A stretch of 64,000 nt of DNA from TA-21 sp035620895 (lineage in GTDB: Archaea > Thermoproteota > Nitrososphaeria > Nitrososphaerales > Nitrososphaeraceae), in contig DASPFY010000042.1 of NCBI GenBank assembly GCA_035620895.1, forward strand, positions 55,147 through 119,146. The letters run 5' to 3'. The position numbers were made by a program, and so were the translations under genes. Shown here in pieces: positions 42,862-52,763 of this stretch. The notes beneath the pieces were generated by a model that worked only from the letters and a program-made list of their open reading frames with translations, was not told where the DNA came from and made no database searches. Each line of letters opens with the position of its first letter. Within the stretch, counting starts at the first letter, position 1.

Positions 42862-45537
42862 TTACTTGTTTCTCTGAATGTCTATAGAGTAAGTGGAACT
42901 GGAGAATTCAGGTAATTTCACATCGTCCCGTTCTGGTCTAATGGTAATTCTGTCTCTATCAGGTCTAACCGATATGCTGATTTTGTTCAGGCCTTCATTT
43001 GTACTAATAAAATGATCAAAATTAAGGTTACCAAGATCCGATCTAATTGAGTCAGGTAATTTGGGTTCGAGACAAATGTTATTTTCAATCATGTTTGGTT
43101 TGATGCCCAACATCAGTTCACGTAAAGCATAAACGTACAATCCAACTGACCATGCCTGAAGAATGCATGAATTAAAGGGCTCTGGTCTGTCTCCACGGTA
43201 TGTTTCAGCGTACATGCCATTTTCCGAAATAATACGATCAGCCATAACCGAAAGATAGTCAAGTGCCTGCTGAGTTCTTTCGTTTTTTATTTCACTTATT
43301 GCTGCCCAACCAGTAACAAGTGGCCAAACAGCCCCATCATGATAAAGTGAAGGATGATATTTGGGATCCGAACTGCTCAACGACCTCATGCCCCATGAGG
43401 TAGTCATATCATCCTTTTCAAGTCTTTCCAGTACTAATTTAGCCTTGTGTTGATCGATTACTACTTCAGTAAGCAACATAACTAATGCATTTGGACGAAT
43501 ACTGCCATCTTTTGTCAAATCCTTACGAATAGTATCATTATAAAATCCTAGTTTTGGTTCCCAGTATTCATTGTCAAACTTGTCTCTTAATTTTTGGGCA
43601 GACGAAAGCCACGATCTTTCATGTTCTTTATCATCAAGAATGTTTGCTAACTCGCTTCCTATTATCAAACTCTCATAGAACAATGCTTGCACATCATTTG
43701 CGCTCTTTCTTCTATCGATATGATCCATCCAAGTCGAATCTTGAATGGGTAATTTTTCTGCCGTCCCGGAAAAACCGTGTTCAATAAATTTATCACCGTC
43801 AATATCTTTAAGAAATCCTGAATTAACTAGATCGACTATCGATCCCCATCTTTTTGAGAGATATTGAGTATCTCCTGTACCATGTACATATTCACGAATG
43901 GCCCACGGAAACAAAAAAGTTGAATCTGCAGATCCATATGTTGTATTGTGTAGGAATGTTCTTCCACTAATTACCATGGGTAATTCTCCCTTCACTGCAC
44001 CATTGTGGGTATACTTTGCTTGGCGTTTCAAAAAATTTTCTATAACTCTCAAGGAGAAATCATACTGCCCCATGGATAGATATCCTCTTAGCGACCATCC
44101 CGTATCACGTGCCCAATAATTGGGAAACCGTGGAAGTCCTGCACTAATTCCTTCTCCAAGATTATCATAGTTTGCCTTTACGTATTCAAGAGCAGTCTTC
44201 GCCTTTTTAAGTGCCTTTGCTAATTTAGCAATTGTCGAATTTGGAATTGAACTAGAAGATGTATGATGTATTGTAAAAGTAGATGTTGAAATATTATTAT
44301 GATGATTTTTTGTCACTTCGTACAATTTTTGATAATTATCTCTCATGTTTTTGTATTCATTTAGGCAATCCTGAGAACTGGTGAAATCACCAGAACCTAT
44401 CAGCGCTATTTCCTTAGTTAGCCCTTCCTCAAGCTCTACATCATAAGATAATTCCAAATCATTATCAAAAGAATCTGTGAGTATTTTGGACGGTTTCAAA
44501 TTCTTTGGAGAAATACCAATGGTGCCAAAGTAGTGCGCTACCCCTTTTTTTGCTATTGTTCTAATCTGTAAACAGTTTTCTGATTTATAATATCTTGAAA
44601 AATTGCTTTGAGAAATCGCTGCTAATCCATAACTTGTAATGTTACCATCAATTAGGAAATGCACTCTAATTTTCCTAGTAGCCTGCTTCTTTTTATTTGA
44701 GCTGAATATTTCATCAATTTTTTCGGAATCAAAATTAAGTATCTGAATAAAACCTTTATTTTCTATTGGAACGAATAAAGTTCTTTTAACATGAATTCCG
44801 GCGACTTCGTGATGAGTAGATAAACTTCCATTTTCATGTCTTGAAGAAATGACAAAATTTGGAAGTCTTTTTCTAACGCCTTCATCTACTGAAATTTCTA
44901 CAATTATTCTTCCAAATGCTCTGGCAGGAGGTACATATAATCCTCCATTATCATACCTTGCACCCATCCAAGTCCAATTTGCTGAAAGTGCTCCATTGGA
45001 GGAACATACTATGTATGCCTTTTTGCCCGAAAGTACCAGCGGTGATGCAAAATTCATAAACATTGTCTCGCCGTAAGCTTGGCTGTCTGATTCTTCTGGC
45101 AAATTTGATGAAATAATTACTTTTTCTTTCCTATTGCTCGTAAAGTCGACAAAGGTAAATGGAATAATTATTTGTTCAAATCCCTCAAGCTTACTCATTA
45201 TTGTTATTTTGTGTTTCTTTTGACTGTCTAGTTCCATCCCTATAATCAGAAACCTGGCACTTTGAAATGGTTTGAATTGAATTGGTCTTGATTCAGATAA
45301 TGCTGATGCATTTACTATTGTGTCTGATGTGGCTATTTGAATTGATTTTTTTGATAGTGGTAGTTCATCAACATAAATATCAAGGGATACAATGTTTCCA
45401 CCCAATGGAACAGGTGGATTAATAAGAGAGAATATAAAGCCAGTTTCCTTGACATTCTCATTCATAACAATTGCATTTTTGAGGCTCCCTTCAAGATATG
45501 AAAGGACAGTGTGAGTCTTGTCAAGCGTCCTTGTCAT
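42862..45537 (-). CDS. Amylo-alpha-1,6-glucosidase (glycogen debranching enzyme, GDE type)
   Basis: An 891-residue protein. The C-terminal (alpha/alpha)6 barrel begins near residue 470 with RFPNYWARDTGWSLRGYLS and has DSTWMDHIDRR, GAVWPLVTGWAAI and RPEPFNSCILQAWS. The catalytic acid is probably an Asp in the DSTWMD loop. The first half is a beta-rich domain without recognised motifs. Family enzymes release alpha-1,6-linked glucose from glycogen. Here the substrate could be glycogen or a related storage polymer. No glycogen synthase is nearby. The ATG at 45537 is used. Confidence 0.85.
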   Translation of the reverse strand: MTRTLDKTHTVLSYLEGSLKNAIVMNENVKETGFIFSLINPPVPLGGNIVSLDIYVDELPLSKKSIQIATSDTIVNASALSESRPIQFKPFQSARFLIIGMELDSQKKHKITIMSKLEGFEQIIIPFTFVDFTSNRKEKVIISSNLPEESDSQAYGETMFMNFASPLVLSGKKAYIVCSSNGALSANWTWMGARYDNGGLYVPPARAFGRIIVEISVDEGVRKRLPNFVISSRHENGSLSTHHEVAGIHVKRTLFVPIENKGFIQILNFDSEKIDEIFSSNKKKQATRKIRVHFLIDGNITSYGLAAISQSNFSRYYKSENCLQIRTIAKKGVAHYFGTIGISPKNLKPSKILTDSFDNDLELSYDVELEEGLTKEIALIGSGDFTSSQDCLNEYKNMRDNYQKLYEVTKNHHNNISTSTFTIHHTSSSSIPNSTIAKLAKALKKAKTALEYVKANYDNLGEGISAGLPRFPNYWARDTGWSLRGYLSMGQYDFSLRVIENFLKRQAKYTHNGAVKGELPMVISGRTFLHNTTYGSADSTFLFPWAIREYVHGTGDTQYLSKRWGSIVDLVNSGFLKDIDGDKFIEHGFSGTAEKLPIQDSTWMDHIDRRKSANDVQALFYESLIIGSELANILDDKEHERSWLSSAQKLRDKFDNEYWEPKLGFYNDTIRKDLTKDGSIRPNALVMLLTEVVIDQHKAKLVLERLEKDDMTTSWGMRSLSSSDPKYHPSLYHDGAVWPLVTGWAAISEIKNERTQQALDYLSVMADRIISENGMYAETYRGDRPEPFNSCILQAWSVGLYVYALRELMLGIKPNMIENNICLEPKLPDSIRSDLGNLNFDHFISTNEGLNKISISVRPDRDRITIRPERDDVKLPEFSSSTYSIDIQRNK

Positions 45538-45715
45538 TATGTTTCTCCAAAACGTCTAGATAGGAAATATTCAATATTCCTCATATTAATTGGCATTTTA
45601 GCCTATATTAAAACTATTGATCGAAAAATCTGTTTGTATAAATAACTTTATAGTTTATCTAATATTGTTTAACAACGATTTTATGAAATATTTCTCATGA
45701 AAAGTGATAAATTGA

Positions 45716-46579
45716 TTGGGTAAAGTAAAAATAAGAAATCTCGAAATTGGAAACGGAAAACCGAAAATAATGGGAATTATTAATGCTAGTCCTGAATCCT
45801 TTTATAAAGAATCCATTGCAACAAGCAAGAAAATTATTTCTCAAAGGGCTATTGAAATGGAGAAAGAAGGAGCCGATTTAATTGATATTGGCGGAATGTC
45901 TACCGCCCCTTACGGTGATACGCTTGTTTCAGCAAATAAAGAAGTTGAAAGATTGCGAAATTCTATCAGTGCGGTAAAAGAGGTATGCAGTATTCCACTC
46001 TCAGTCGATACACCACGAGCAGAAGTTGCTAAAGTTTCCATTGATATGGGAGTTGATTTAGTCAATGACGTGACTGGACTTAAATACGACGAAAAGATGA
46101 AGTCTGTTGTTTTTTCGTCGGACTTACCTGTTATTATTGGAGCGTATGGAGATAGATCTGTCATTTATAATTCGGGGGATATTACTGAAACTATCGACAT
46201 TCTGCAGAAAAGTCTAGTTTTAGCTGATGAAAGTGGAATAAGTGAAGATAAACTCATTGTAGATCCCCTAATCGGCTTTTTTAGAGAAAGTGGAAATAAT
46301 CCGTTTTTTACAAAGATATCTCGCCAAAATTGGTACGATAGAGACATAGGGATTATATCGAATCTAAAGCAATTGTCAGACCTCTCAAAACCAATTTGTA
46401 TCTCAGTTTCAAGAAAATCATTCATTGGTCATTTATTCAAATTGACCGAGACAGAGCGCCTTATACCTTCAATTATTCTCCAAGTTATCTGTGCCCTAAA
46501 TGGAACTGATATTATACGGACTCACGATGTTAAAGAGACAAGAGTTGCACTAGAACTATTGGAACGTATGTCAAAGTAA
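45716..46579 (+). CDS. folP: Dihydropteroate synthase-like (FolP family)
   Basis: A 287-residue TIM-barrel enzyme. It shows IMGIINASPESF, the pterin-binding DIGGMSTAP, LSVDT, VNDVTG, SRKSFIG and the final IIRTHDVK. These are the DHPS motifs, though the family also includes archaeal enzymes that act in methanopterin synthesis. Start TTG. Pterin cofactor synthesis of folate or methanopterin type is the likely role. It precedes guaB, with a gap of about 100 bases. Confidence 0.85.
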   Translation: MGKVKIRNLEIGNGKPKIMGIINASPESFYKESIATSKKIISQRAIEMEKEGADLIDIGGMSTAPYGDTLVSANKEVERLRNSISAVKEVCSIPLSVDTPRAEVAKVSIDMGVDLVNDVTGLKYDEKMKSVVFSSDLPVIIGAYGDRSVIYNSGDITETIDILQKSLVLADESGISEDKLIVDPLIGFFRESGNNPFFTKISRQNWYDRDIGIISNLKQLSDLSKPICISVSRKSFIGHLFKLTETERLIPSIILQVICALNGTDIIRTHDVKETRVALELLERMSK

Positions 46580-46645
46580 TTGTCCACACGAATTTGGCGA
46601 AATATATCCTCCGGGTAACTCGATGAAACGGATTAGAAGAAAACG

Positions 46646-46654
46646 CTTATAATC
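46646..46654 (+). promoter_or_regulatory. TATA box of guaB
   Basis: The sequence cttataatc lies 30-38 bases before the TTG start at 46684, preceded by aagaaaacg, a BRE-like purine-rich stretch. Confidence 0.5.
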
Positions 46655-46683
46655 CCAACGCAGATATAAAAATCAAGGAAATA

Positions 46684-48123
46684 TTGGAAGTAAAAGAAGG
46701 TTTAACTTTTGATGATGTTCTCCTTATTCCAAAACGGTCTCCTATAATTTCTAGATCTCAAACAGATCTGAAAACAAAATTATCAAGAAATCTTTCCTTA
46801 AATATACCACTAATTAGCGCAAATATGGACACAGTTACTGAATCTAACATGGCAATTGCCATCGCACAAGAAGGAGGAATAGGCATTATCCATAGATTTA
46901 TGACAATAGCAGATCAGGTCGATGAAGTATTAAGGGTAAAGAGATCAGAGTCTGTTATAATCGAACAACCCTATACTATTTCGCCTTCTAAAACTGCAAT
47001 TGAAGCATCTAAGATAATGCAAGAACTCGGTGTCTCGGGCTTATTGGTCATGGATAATCACACAAAAAAATTGGTGGGAATAATTACCAACAGAGATATC
47101 ATGTTTCAATATAATACAGCTACCAAGGTAAAGGATCTGATGACTTCTGATCTTGTTACAGCAAAGCAGGGCATTTCCATTGACGAGGCAAAAGAAATTC
47201 TACATAAAAATAGAATTGAAAAACTACCTGTAGTCGATAAATCAAATAATGTCGTTGGACTTATTACAAGTAAAGATATAATGAAGATGGAACGATTTCC
47301 CTTGGCTTCCAAGGATAAGAAAGGTAGGCTACTGGTTGGCGGAGCTGTTGGAGTAAAGGGTGACTATTTAGACAGAACCGAAGAATTGCTGAATGCAGGA
47401 ACTGACATCATAGTTGTGGATATTGCGCATGGTCATAGTGACAATGCAATTAATGCAATACATATGATAAAAAAGGCATTTCCAAAATGTGAGCTAATTG
47501 CAGGAAACGTTGCAACTGGAGAAGGAGTAAAAGACCTAATTAAAGCTGGGGTTGATGCAGTAAAAATTGGTGTAGGTTCTGGATCAATTTGCATAACTAG
47601 GGTTATCACCGGTTCTGGGGTTCCACAACTAACTGCAGTTGTTGACGGTGTTAAAGTTGCAAAGGACTATGATATACCAGTGATTTCTGACGGCGGAATA
47701 AGGACATCTGGTGACGCAATTAAGGCATTAGCAGCTGGTGCATCCACAGTAATGATAGGGAGTCTTTTTGGAGGAACTGATGAAAGTCCCGGCAAAACAA
47801 TAGTCAGGCATGGAAAAAAATTCAAGATGTATCGTGGTATGGCCTCATTTTATGCATCTCTCGGTAGAAAGTATAGAGAAGAGGGATCACAGGTTATAGA
47901 CGGAGAGGACCCCAATGACTACGTGCCTGAAGGAGTGGAGGCGATGGTCCCTTACAAGGGAAGTGTTACTGATTTAATTAAGCAATTTGTTGGAGGAATT
48001 AGATCGGGTTTAAGTTATTGTGGGGCAAAAAACATTGTGAAAATGCAACATAACGCGGAATTTGTAAGGATTACTCATGCGGGGTATACTGAAAGTCAGC
48101 CACATGATGTGGACTTGATGTAG
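46684..48123 (+). CDS. guaB: Inosine-5'-monophosphate dehydrogenase
   Basis: A 479-residue enzyme for the IMP to XMP step of GTP synthesis. Seen: FDDVLLIP, SANMDTVTE, two CBS domains (residues about 95-215), the catalytic Cys303 in GSICITR, and GGIRTSGDAIKALAAGAS. The flap MYRGMAS ends the barrel and the C-terminal YKGSVTDLIKQ is present. CBS domains regulate by binding ATP or GTP. TTG start after a TATA box. Confidence 0.95.
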   Translation: MEVKEGLTFDDVLLIPKRSPIISRSQTDLKTKLSRNLSLNIPLISANMDTVTESNMAIAIAQEGGIGIIHRFMTIADQVDEVLRVKRSESVIIEQPYTISPSKTAIEASKIMQELGVSGLLVMDNHTKKLVGIITNRDIMFQYNTATKVKDLMTSDLVTAKQGISIDEAKEILHKNRIEKLPVVDKSNNVVGLITSKDIMKMERFPLASKDKKGRLLVGGAVGVKGDYLDRTEELLNAGTDIIVVDIAHGHSDNAINAIHMIKKAFPKCELIAGNVATGEGVKDLIKAGVDAVKIGVGSGSICITRVITGSGVPQLTAVVDGVKVAKDYDIPVISDGGIRTSGDAIKALAAGASTVMIGSLFGGTDESPGKTIVRHGKKFKMYRGMASFYASLGRKYREEGSQVIDGEDPNDYVPEGVEAMVPYKGSVTDLIKQFVGGIRSGLSYCGAKNIVKMQHNAEFVRITHAGYTESQPHDVDLM

Positions 48124-48258
48124 AAACATCACACAATGTCATATTTTTATATACACATTATTTCAAAATTCTTATCCAGTATCTATAATTTCATAATGTG
48201 GACGTAGTGTACTGTGCTTAGTTGACATTAACATTTCGAGATAGTAGAACAATTCAAA

Positions 48259-49314
48259 TTATCGAACCTGAAAAGTCAAAGACTTACTACTTTCCACACC
48301 CGCCTGTAATGCAGCTCCCAAAACTGTAAAAGTTCCAACCTCGTCTGCGCCGATTACAAAAGTAGGTGAGAGTTTTCCATCATTGTCTGTATAATCTATT
48401 ACGACATTTCCTGAAGGATCTGTAATTGTGAGATGAACAAATATACGCTCAAGTGGCTCTCCTGTGGTTGGGTCCGAGGCAATTAATGTTACTGTTTGTT
48501 CCTCTCCAGGGGCAATTGGATTTTGTTTTATACTAATGTTGAGGTTAACTAGATTTAAATTGTTATTTTGAGGAACGTCAGCTTCAGGGACTTCAGCTTC
48601 AGTTACGTTAACTTCAGGGATATTAGCTGTTATGTTAACTTCTTCAGGAACATTACCTGTATTGGTTCCATTATTTATCACTTTTGTTACAAGTTCTGTG
48701 GCTTCATCTTCTGTGAACTTTTCTGTTTTAACAAGTTCATTAATTAGATTAACTTTTGTTACGAATTCTTTTGCTTCATCTTCTGTGAACTTTCCTGTTT
48801 TAACAAGTTCATTAATCAGTTTGTTTTCATTATCATCAGTGGTTGATATAACACTGGAATTTGATGTGCCATTGGTTCCGGTAGATGCAGTTGTGCCGGT
48901 AGTGGTATTAGTAGTTGTAGTAATTGGAACGCTACTATTTGTAGAGTACTTGTTTTTGAAATAGTTTGCATCGTCAACACAGTGTACTACTTCTTTATCA
49001 GTAAGACTATCTCCTACTTCTGCTGCTAGGTTTATGCAATCTTGCAAGCTTTCATCTGTATCATCATAAATGACGCTAGCTTCCATCGATTCTAGAGGTA
49101 TATCTTGCAATTGTTCATCACCATCCTTTACGGCATCTGCAAACTCTTGGAGATCGTCATAATTATCCAAAATTTGTTGTTCTTCGTGCAAAGCCACAAT
49201 TGGGATAATATTGCCAACAAAAAAGAACGTTTCAACAATAATAATTATTAATACGATTAGTGACGTTTGTATCGATAGTTGCTTATTCAACATTCTAAAC
49301 TTCAAAATCACCAT
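48259..49314 (-). CDS. Secreted protein with cysteine-pair domain and Ig-like tail
   Basis: A 351-residue protein, family not recognised. An N-terminal signal anchor ends near ALHEEQ. Residues about 50-123 form a domain with a Cys pair (QDCINLA and VVHCVDDANYF). A Thr/Asn/Ser-rich stretch with many N-X-T sequons follows, then two copies of a motif NELVKTxKFTEDEAxELVTKV and a final Ig-like beta domain (GEEQTVTLIASDPTTGEP ... GVESSKSLTFQV). It has a close paralog at 50116-51204. A cell-surface structural role is inferred, helped by the sequon-rich linker. Possible glycosylation by AglB. Confidence 0.75.
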   Translation of the reverse strand: MVILKFRMLNKQLSIQTSLIVLIIIIVETFFFVGNIIPIVALHEEQQILDNYDDLQEFADAVKDGDEQLQDIPLESMEASVIYDDTDESLQDCINLAAEVGDSLTDKEVVHCVDDANYFKNKYSTNSSVPITTTTNTTTGTTASTGTNGTSNSSVISTTDDNENKLINELVKTGKFTEDEAKEFVTKVNLINELVKTEKFTEDEATELVTKVINNGTNTGNVPEEVNITANIPEVNVTEAEVPEADVPQNNNLNLVNLNISIKQNPIAPGEEQTVTLIASDPTTGEPLERIFVHLTITDPSGNVVIDYTDNDGKLSPTFVIGADEVGTFTVLGAALQAGVESSKSLTFQVR

Positions 49315-49696
49315 AATTAAATTTTTATGGATATTTATGAAATATGTTTAGTAAAATATTAGGTAAATAACTATGATTTTTTGAAATAAATTGGATCATA
49401 CGTCATGATCATAATGCGGCTTTTGAAATTATTGAAAATTGATCGTATTAATTATGAAAGTTTTTATTACCTCAAATAAGTAACAAATGCCTATATTTTA
49501 CTAATCATTATGCTTTGTGTTAACGTACTTTTTAATTTAAGTAAAACTTGTCAACTACAGAGTCAGTATTTGCAAATCCTTATCTTGGGATTCCATTGTT
49601 TTAGTGTACTTTAGTGATAATTGGCGTACGTTCGCATTCTTTTCCTTTTGCCAGATTTAATCCGTTACTAGTTAATTGAAACTTTCATAACTCAAA
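49315..49696. other. Intergenic region, partly AT-rich
   Basis: 382 bases, no gene. It includes the promoter region of the 49314 gene (minus strand) and the downstream end of the pseudogene relic. No other feature is seen. Confidence 0.4.
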
Positions 49697-50118
49697 TTAT
49701 TGTACTTGAAATGTTAGAGATTTTGTGCTTTCAACGCCAGCTTGAGATAAGGCGGCTGAAATTGTAAAGTTCCAATCCCAATATATCCTATTTTAAACGC
49801 ACGTGTGAGATTATCCTCAGTTCGAGTCTAATTTTTTACTATAGCTCCAATGAGTCCTTAATTTCGAGTCCGATAAAAACTCGATAAATCTTTTTACCCA
49901 TAGTGGAGTTCGATGCCGCAACCGTTACTACGTGGCTTTTACCACGAGTTATGGCCATTTCCAACAGTAACGTCAAGATCTATACTGTGTAGGGCGACTA
50001 TTTGGGAAGTATTGGTTTCAAGCACCTCAAGAATATTCAAGGAATCATTAGTATCAGGTACAGTGGGTTCGGGTTAAGGTATAGATTATGGAACTTTATC
50101 TTGAGGGACCCGAACCTA
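49697..50118 (-). pseudogene. Decayed Ig-like tail of the paralogous secreted protein
   Basis: The minus strand after the stop of the 50116 gene still encodes a proline linker (PEPTVPDTN) and a degenerate Ig-like domain matching the end of the 48259 paralog: VTVAASNSTMGKK against VTLIASDPTTGEP, FIGLEIKDSLGAIV, and SQAGVESTKSLTFQVQ against QAGVESSKSLTFQVR. At least five in-frame stops and several one-base shifts interrupt it. This shows that the gene once continued to 49697 and then lost its end. Confidence 0.8.
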
Positions 50119-51204
50119 AGGATATTTATCACGGAAATAGTTTGCATCATCAAAACAGTGTACTATTTCGCTGTCTCCTAGGTTCTGACCAATTTTTCCT
50201 GCCAAGCGTATACAATCTTGTATATTTTTATTAGCCTCTTGATAGGCCCCTGAATCTATGAAGTCTTTCAAGAGTATCTCATCGTCATCTAAATTGCCAT
50301 TTTTAATATCAGCTACCAAGTCTTCTAGCTGATCATACTCTTCAGCGGCGTTTGGTTCAGGTATAGGTTCAGGACCTTGTTGAGTAGCATTGGTTTCAGG
50401 GACAGTGGGTTCGGGTTCAGGTATAGGTTGTGGTAATTTTTCTTGAGGGACGCTAACCTGATATTTATCGCGGAAATAGTTTGCATCATCAGAACAGTGT
50501 ACTATCTCGCTGTCTCCTAGATTCTGACCAATTTTTCCCGCTAGATCTATACAATCTTGGGTTTCTTTATCTGTTCCTTGATAGGCACCTGAATCTTGGA
50601 AAGCATCCAAGGAAATCTCATCGGCGTCCAGGTCTCCATTTTTGATATCATTCACTAGTCCGTTGAGATCATCATACTCTTCAGGATTGTTGGTGTTACT
50701 AGAAAACTCATCGTCATTATTTTGATTGTCAGATGATGCGGTATCATTGGTACTAGTATCTGTTCCAGAAGTGGCGGGTGAATCAGAATCTAATGCACCT
50801 TCAGCAGTTGATGCGCCATCGACCTCATTCTTCATCACTCTTGTTACGAGTTCTGTGGCTTCACTTTCCGTGAACTTTCCTGTTTTCACAAGTTGATTAA
50901 ACAAAATGTTCTCTTCATCATCGGGGGCTGATGTATCGGTATCGGGGGCTGATGTATCGGTATCGGGGGCTGATGTGCCAAAACTGTTGGAAGATTGTAT
51001 CAACTTTAGGGAGATTTCTTTCATTTCTTCATCTCCAACTTTTATGGTATCTGTAAATTGTGCGAAATCAACATAATCATACAAGATTAGCTCTTCCTTA
51101 TCGAGTGCATGTATTGAAATGTTAGTGTCAACAATGAAAAAAGCGCCGAGAGCTATAATTATTCCATATAAAAGGGGAATATTGATTGATCCGACGCTGT
51201 GCAT
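50116..51204 (-). CDS. Secreted protein with two cysteine-pair repeats (5' remnant of broken gene)
   Basis: A 362-residue product. After an N-terminal hydrophobic segment comes a charged region with three APDTDTS repeats, one LVKTGKFTESEATELVTRV motif like those of the 48259 paralog, a Ser/Thr/Asp-rich linker, and two copies of a 75-residue domain, each with QDCIxLAGKIGQNLG and DSEIVHC...DDANYFRDKY. A proline-rich linker lies between the copies. The reading frame ends by a stop in the last copy, followed by decayed sequence. It may still be made in shortened form. Function unknown; probable surface protein. Confidence 0.65.
   Translation of the reverse strand: MHSVGSINIPLLYGIIIALGAFFIVDTNISIHALDKEELILYDYVDFAQFTDTIKVGDEEMKEISLKLIQSSNSFGTSAPDTDTSAPDTDTSAPDDEENILFNQLVKTGKFTESEATELVTRVMKNEVDGASTAEGALDSDSPATSGTDTSTNDTASSDNQNNDDEFSSNTNNPEEYDDLNGLVNDIKNGDLDADEISLDAFQDSGAYQGTDKETQDCIDLAGKIGQNLGDSEIVHCSDDANYFRDKYQVSVPQEKLPQPIPEPEPTVPETNATQQGPEPIPEPNAAEEYDQLEDLVADIKNGNLDDDEILLKDFIDSGAYQEANKNIQDCIRLAGKIGQNLGDSEIVHCFDDANYFRDKYP
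50925..50985 (-). repeat. Three tandem 21-base repeats encoding APDTDTS
   Basis: On the plus strand the unit atcgggggctgatgtatcggt recurs about three times. In protein it makes the APDTDTS tandem repeats of the secreted protein. Such units expand by slippage. Confidence 0.8.
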
Positions 51205-51321
51205 AGATTAAAATTTAAAAATACAATACATAAATCTTTGTAAGATTTGTAATATTTGATACCCCACAAAAATATTATTGATGAGAAAACACACTGTTAA
51301 TTAATACTATATTCTTTATTT

Positions 51322-51780
51322 TTGATATTGACTAGGAAAAAGACCTTCTATATTCTAATGATAAGTGGTGTTGCATTCATTGTAATTGGAGCCGCTTCAA
51401 TGATTGATTCAAATACTCCGAGAAAAGTAGCCATAGATAGTACATTGCAGACCAATTTGACAGACGTTATTACACCTATAATGAATAATGGAAGTGTGGG
51501 TAAAATCACAATTGACGGATCTAACTTCAATTTTAAAATTGAAGATCCGAATAAATTGGTTATCGTGTCAGTTTCCAACAAGACACATTATCAATATGAT
51601 TTGGTTGCTAACCATGAAGGGGAATATAGATTTGAAACAAAAAATATTGGGGATACCGTACTTAATATTGATGGAGAAGTAGAAACTAAGGCCTCTCCAT
51701 TGGCTTTTGGAGGTCAGATGATGTTACTTATAACTGGTATCATAGTTCTGGGAATTGGAATGAAAGCCAAATTCGCATGA
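51322..51780 (+). CDS. Membrane protein with external beta domain
   Basis: A 152-residue protein with two hydrophobic helices: residues about 10-28 (FYILMISGVAFIVIGAAS) and 127-148 (FGGQMMLLITGIIVLGIGM). The 95 residues between contain strands (GKITIDGSNFNFKIEDPN, VIVSVSNKTHYQYDL) and an NKT sequon, so they should lie outside. No family is recognised. It might be an accessory of the surface proteins upstream, but that is only context. Start is TTG or ATG near 51322. Confidence 0.6.
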   Translation: MILTRKKTFYILMISGVAFIVIGAASMIDSNTPRKVAIDSTLQTNLTDVITPIMNNGSVGKITIDGSNFNFKIEDPNKLVIVSVSNKTHYQYDLVANHEGEYRFETKNIGDTVLNIDGEVETKASPLAFGGQMMLLITGIIVLGIGMKAKFA

Positions 51781-51792
51781 AATAAATGAGGA

Positions 51793-52617
51793 CTAAGTAA
51801 TTATTCCTCTTTGATAGGAGCCAAGTATCCTAATAAATGTGCATTTCTTTTCGATATTAGCCAGCATTGTTTTAACATTATCTTCTTCAATATGACCTTC
51901 AAAATCTACATAAAAGTTGTATTCCCACGGTTTTTCTTTGGTTGGCCTTGACTCGATTTTTGTAAGATTGATCTTACCATAATCAAATTCTTGTATTACT
52001 GAAAATAAAGATCCTGGTGTATGCTTTAGTCCAAAAATCATCGAAGTTCTATCAGTTTTAGTAGGGGTAGTTGTTAGATTAGATAGCACCAAGAATCTAG
52101 TAAAATTGTTTCTCCTGTCCTCTATATTTTGATCAAGAATCTTCATATCATAAAATTCTGCCGCCTTCTTGCTTGCAATTGCTGCAGTGTCGAGAATTTT
52201 TTTTTCTTTTATTAGTCTAACCGATCCAGCTGTGTCATATGTAGGTATCGCATCTAGGTTTTTTTTCTTGATATAATTTCTACACTGCGCTAAGGCTTGA
52301 GGATGGGACAGAACCTTCGTTATAGTAGAAGTAGTACTATTTGGTAATGCAATCAGACAATGATTAATCTTCAAAAATATTTCACCGCTGATTTTTTTTT
52401 CAGTATCCAGTAGCAAGTCATAAATTTCATTGACAGATCCCTCAATTGAATTTTCAATTGGAACTACTGCACAATCAATACTATCATTTCGTAACGCATC
52501 AAAGATATCTTGGAATAGATTCATTGGAATAGGATCTGAATCAGGGAAAAATTTTGTGGCAGCAATCTCGCTGTATGCTCCATGATCCCCTTGGAAAGCG
52601 ATTTTTTTCCTTTTCAA
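51793..52617 (-). CDS. pheA: Prephenate dehydratase
   Basis: A 274-residue enzyme for phenylpyruvate formation in phenylalanine synthesis. The catalytic domain has AFQGDHGAYSE, VVPIENSIEGSV, and NFTRFLVL near residue 165-172, with the essential Thr-Arg-Phe. The ACT regulatory domain (residues about 190-272) has TPGSLFSVIQEF and the LTKIESRPTK motif that binds phenylalanine. TTG start. No other aromatic-pathway gene is close. Confidence 0.93.
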   Translation of the reverse strand: MKRKKIAFQGDHGAYSEIAATKFFPDSDPIPMNLFQDIFDALRNDSIDCAVVPIENSIEGSVNEIYDLLLDTEKKISGEIFLKINHCLIALPNSTTSTITKVLSHPQALAQCRNYIKKKNLDAIPTYDTAGSVRLIKEKKILDTAAIASKKAAEFYDMKILDQNIEDRRNNFTRFLVLSNLTTTPTKTDRTSMIFGLKHTPGSLFSVIQEFDYGKINLTKIESRPTKEKPWEYNFYVDFEGHIEEDNVKTMLANIEKKCTFIRILGSYQRGIIT

Positions 52618-52763
52618 AGTATTTGCTATTCTAAAAGGTGTTAATTCATATATTTTTATGTTATACTCTTGAAGAATCGGCTTCAGAATTAGGCATACCC
52701 AACCGTGTCAACTATTTCACATTATGAAAAGTATTTAATGCTTAACACTTGAAATTAAGATAA

